From an uncultured Planctomycetaceae bacterium (lineage in GTDB: Bacteria > Planctomycetota > Planctomycetia > Pirellulales > UBA1268), in the NCBI GenBank assembly GCA_903885855.1, contig CAISKG010000291.1, positions 1-13,956 on the forward strand: DNA of 13,956 nucleotides, given 5' to 3'. Numbering within the stretch: position 1 is the stretch's first letter; every line of letters begins with the position of its first letter. Positions 12,104 to 13,956 of the stretch are shown one piece after another. Below the pieces are notes generated by a model, which saw only the letters and a list, made by a program, of their open reading frames with translations, did no database searches and had not been told where the DNA came from. Position numbers and translations under genes: made by a program.

Positions 12104-13956
12104 GTGAGCACGGCCTCTGGGTCCGCGAGTCAGGCCGCCGGCGGCGGCCGTCCCGGCGACGGTTCCGGCGCGTCCTCGGGGCCCTCCGCGGCACCCGCGC
12201 AGGGGGACGCGGCCCCGGCCGATCTCGGCACCGCGCCCGCGGGGGGCGCCCCTGGCACGTCGTTGGCGGCGTGGTGCCCGGCCTGGGCCGAGCGGCTGGG
12301 CGACGCGTATCTGGCCGGCACGAGCTGCCTGTTCCTGCTCCACGGCAACGTCCGCGACCTCGTGCCACTGGGCCCCGACGGCTCCGGCGCCGCCTGGGGG
12401 ACGGTGCCCGACTTCCTCTGCCGCGAGGTCTTCGGCCGCTGGGACGTGGTGCTCGCCTACGACGTCGGCAAGGGCCTGCGGCCGATGGCCGGCGCCGACG
12501 CCAATCGCCACCGCGAGATGGTGGCCTGGCTCACCGAGCGGCTGGGCAACGCCTCCACCTGGCCGCGCGATCCCGATCAGGCGATCTCCGTCCTCGATCA
12601 GCTCCTCGAGCGCAATCTCATCGACCCGCCGGAGAAGCGGAAGCGCATCGCCCTGATCCTCGACTACGCCCAGTACCTCGCCCCCGCCGGCGACGCGGCG
12701 TCGGGCCGCGCGGGGGCCGGGCGGCTCGTGCGCCTCCTCGCCTGGGCCACCAACCCGCTGCTGCGGCGCGTGAACGTGGCGATCGTGCTCCTGGCCGACA
12801 CGATGTCGGAGGTCCACTCGCGTCTGGTCACCTGCCCGGCGGTGACGACGATCGACGTTCCCCTGCCCGATCCCGCCGAACGCGAGCGATTCGCGCTGGC
12901 GACGGCCCGCGGCGCGGGGATGCCGGCCGGGCAGGAGGAGGCCGTGCGGCGGATGGCGGCCCTCTCGGCCGGCCTGTCGCTCGAGAGCCTGCGCGCCGTG
13001 GTGACGCTCTCCGCCCGCGAGGGCTCCCCCCCGGACGGGGCGGAGTTCGCCGCGCGGAAGAAGGATCTCATCGAGCGCTCCTGCCAGGGGCTCGTCGAAT
13101 TCATCCAGCCACGGCTCACGCTCGACGCGGTGGCCGGGCACGAGGCCGCCAAGAGCCGCCTCCAGGCCGACGCCCGCGCGATCAAGCGCGGCCAGCTCGA
13201 GAGCGCCCCGATGGGCTACCTCATCTGCGGACCGGTGGGCACCGGCAAGAGTTTCATCGCCGAGTGCTACGCCGGCACGGTGGGGATCCCCTGTGCGGTG
13301 CTGAAGAACTTCCGCAGCAAGTACGTGGGGGAGACGGAGGGCAATCTCGAGCACGCCCTCGACGTGCTCCGCAGCCTCGGGCCGGTCGTCGTCGTGATCG
13401 ACGAGGCCGATGCCGCGCTCGGCAACCGGCAGTCGGACGGCGATTCGGGCACCTCGGCCCGCGTCTTCTCGATGATCGCCCGGCAGATGGGCGACACCCG
13501 CTACCGTGGCAAGATCGTCTGGATGCTGCTCACCAGCCGTCCCGACCTCCTCCCCATCGATCTCAAGCGTCAGGGCCGGGCCGAGGTCCACATCCCGCTG
13601 TTCTATCCGCACGACCAGGTGGAGATGGAGGCGATGTTCCACGCCATGGCGCGGAAGTGCCACGTGCGCCTCGCCGCCGGGCTGCCGGGGCCGGTGAACC
13701 TGGGGCTGGGCCTCTCCGGCGCCGACATCGAGAGCATCGTGCTGGCCGCGAAGCGGCTCGGGCTCGAGCGGGCCGCCGAGGCCGGCCAGCCCGCCCCCGC
13801 CGAGATCTCGGCCGACGATCTCCGGGCCTCGATCGAGGACTTCATGCCCTCGGCGCAGGGCCTGGAGAAGGAGATGCAGGAGATCGCGGCGGTTCTCGAG
13901 TGCACCGAGCGCCGCTTCCTTCCCGAACGCTGGCGGGAGGAGGTCGCCAAGCCCGG
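12104..13956 (+). CDS. Two-module AAA+ ATPase (3' truncated by window)
   Basis: GTG 12104, with GGGGAG at 12091-12096, opens a frame that runs 617 codons to the window end with no stop. The first ~50 residues are Gly/Ala/Ser/Pro-rich. A first module (about 70-310) has an AAA-like strand order: LFLLHGNVRDLV, LILDYAQYLAP (184-194, a degenerate Walker B) and VAIVLLADT (225-233). It has no Walker A and is probably inactive. The second module is canonical: Walker A GPVGTGKS (376-383), pore loop SKYVGE (405-410), Walker B VVVVIDEAD (428-436), sensor 1 region LLTSRPD (475-481) with T-S where Asn is usual, arginine-finger candidates R489 and R492, and a lid with LSGADIESIV. An inactive module before an active one recalls Ycf46-type ATPases; the active module resembles FtsH/Vps4-type enzymes. 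Placement after PspA suggests a role in disassembling PspA polymers. Confidence 0.88.
   Translation, partial: MSTASGSASQAAGGGRPGDGSGASSGPSAAPAQGDAAPADLGTAPAGGAPGTSLAAWCPAWAERLGDAYLAGTSCLFLLHGNVRDLVPLGPDGSGAAWGTVPDFLCREVFGRWDVVLAYDVGKGLRPMAGADANRHREMVAWLTERLGNASTWPRDPDQAISVLDQLLERNLIDPPEKRKRIALILDYAQYLAPAGDAASGRAGAGRLVRLLAWATNPLLRRVNVAIVLLADTMSEVHSRLVTCPAVTTIDVPLPDPAERERFALATARGAGMPAGQEEAVRRMAALSAGLSLESLRAVVTLSAREGSPPDGAEFAARKKDLIERSCQGLVEFIQPRLTLDAVAGHEAAKSRLQADARAIKRGQLESAPMGYLICGPVGTGKSFIAECYAGTVGIPCAVLKNFRSKYVGETEGNLEHALDVLRSLGPVVVVIDEADAALGNRQSDGDSGTSARVFSMIARQMGDTRYRGKIVWMLLTSRPDLLPIDLKRQGRAEVHIPLFYPHDQVEMEAMFHAMARKCHVRLAAGLPGPVNLGLGLSGADIESIVLAAKRLGLERAAEAGQPAPAEISADDLRASIEDFMPSAQGLEKEMQEIAAVLECTERRFLPERWREEVAKP

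Noticed and set aside
1..13956. CRISPR arrays, tRNAs, insertion sequences, phage or defence genes
   Set aside because: No spaced direct repeats, cloverleaf-like sequences, transposase or integrase motifs, or compositional break were seen in any part of the window.

Overview
The window looks like a chromosomal piece of a very GC-rich member of the Planctomycetota. The taxonomic signs are a DUF1501 protein with a twin-arginine leader, a Tat-exported Gfo/Idh/MocA oxidoreductase with a CQKP active-site motif, and a secreted leucine-rich-repeat protein of the T-x-VTDAGL type. All three are typical of that phylum. No genus can be named from the sequence alone. There are no tRNA or rRNA genes, no CRISPR array, no insertion sequence and no phage genes. 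G or C at codon third positions is uniformly high, so many long open frames on the opposite strand are shadows.

Layout. (1) 1-1626 is the 3' part of a TolC-type outer-membrane efflux gene whose start lies before the window. (2) 1776-4713 is a tight three-gene unit: sulfotransferase, family-2 glycosyltransferase (joined by an ATGA overlap) and GT4-type glycosyltransferase (11 bp gap). It looks like a pathway making and sulfating a glycan. (3) 4761-6212 encodes a Tat-exported DUF1501 protein with its own promoter, followed by a convergent 61-residue ORF on the minus strand (6425-6240). (4) 6660-8195 (or from 6627) is a transmembrane chemoreceptor without che genes beside it. (5) 8327-9721 is a Tat-exported Gfo/Idh/MocA protein closed by a strong intrinsic terminator (9765-9803). 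(6) 9884-11203 is a secreted protein with 14 leucine-rich repeats. (7) 11301 to the window end is a PspA/IM30 gene followed by a two-module AAA+ ATPase cut by the window edge.

The most interesting part is the last one. PspA is a bacterial relative of ESCRT-III. Here it is followed after 53 bp by a hexamer-type AAA+ ATPase with intact Walker motifs in its second module and an inactive-looking first module. This resembles the ESCRT-III/Vps4 pairing and differs from the enterobacterial arrangement, where the AAA+ protein PspF is a sigma-54 activator. The pair probably forms one transcript from a sigma-70-like promoter at 11227-11255, whose -35 box lies in the loop of an inverted repeat. A joint role in membrane remodelling or envelope stress is an inference.

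The rest is a series of separate units with mostly envelope or extracytoplasmic functions: efflux, surface glycan, exported enzymes, chemoreceptor and secreted repeat protein. Nothing in the sequence shows that they form one pathway.
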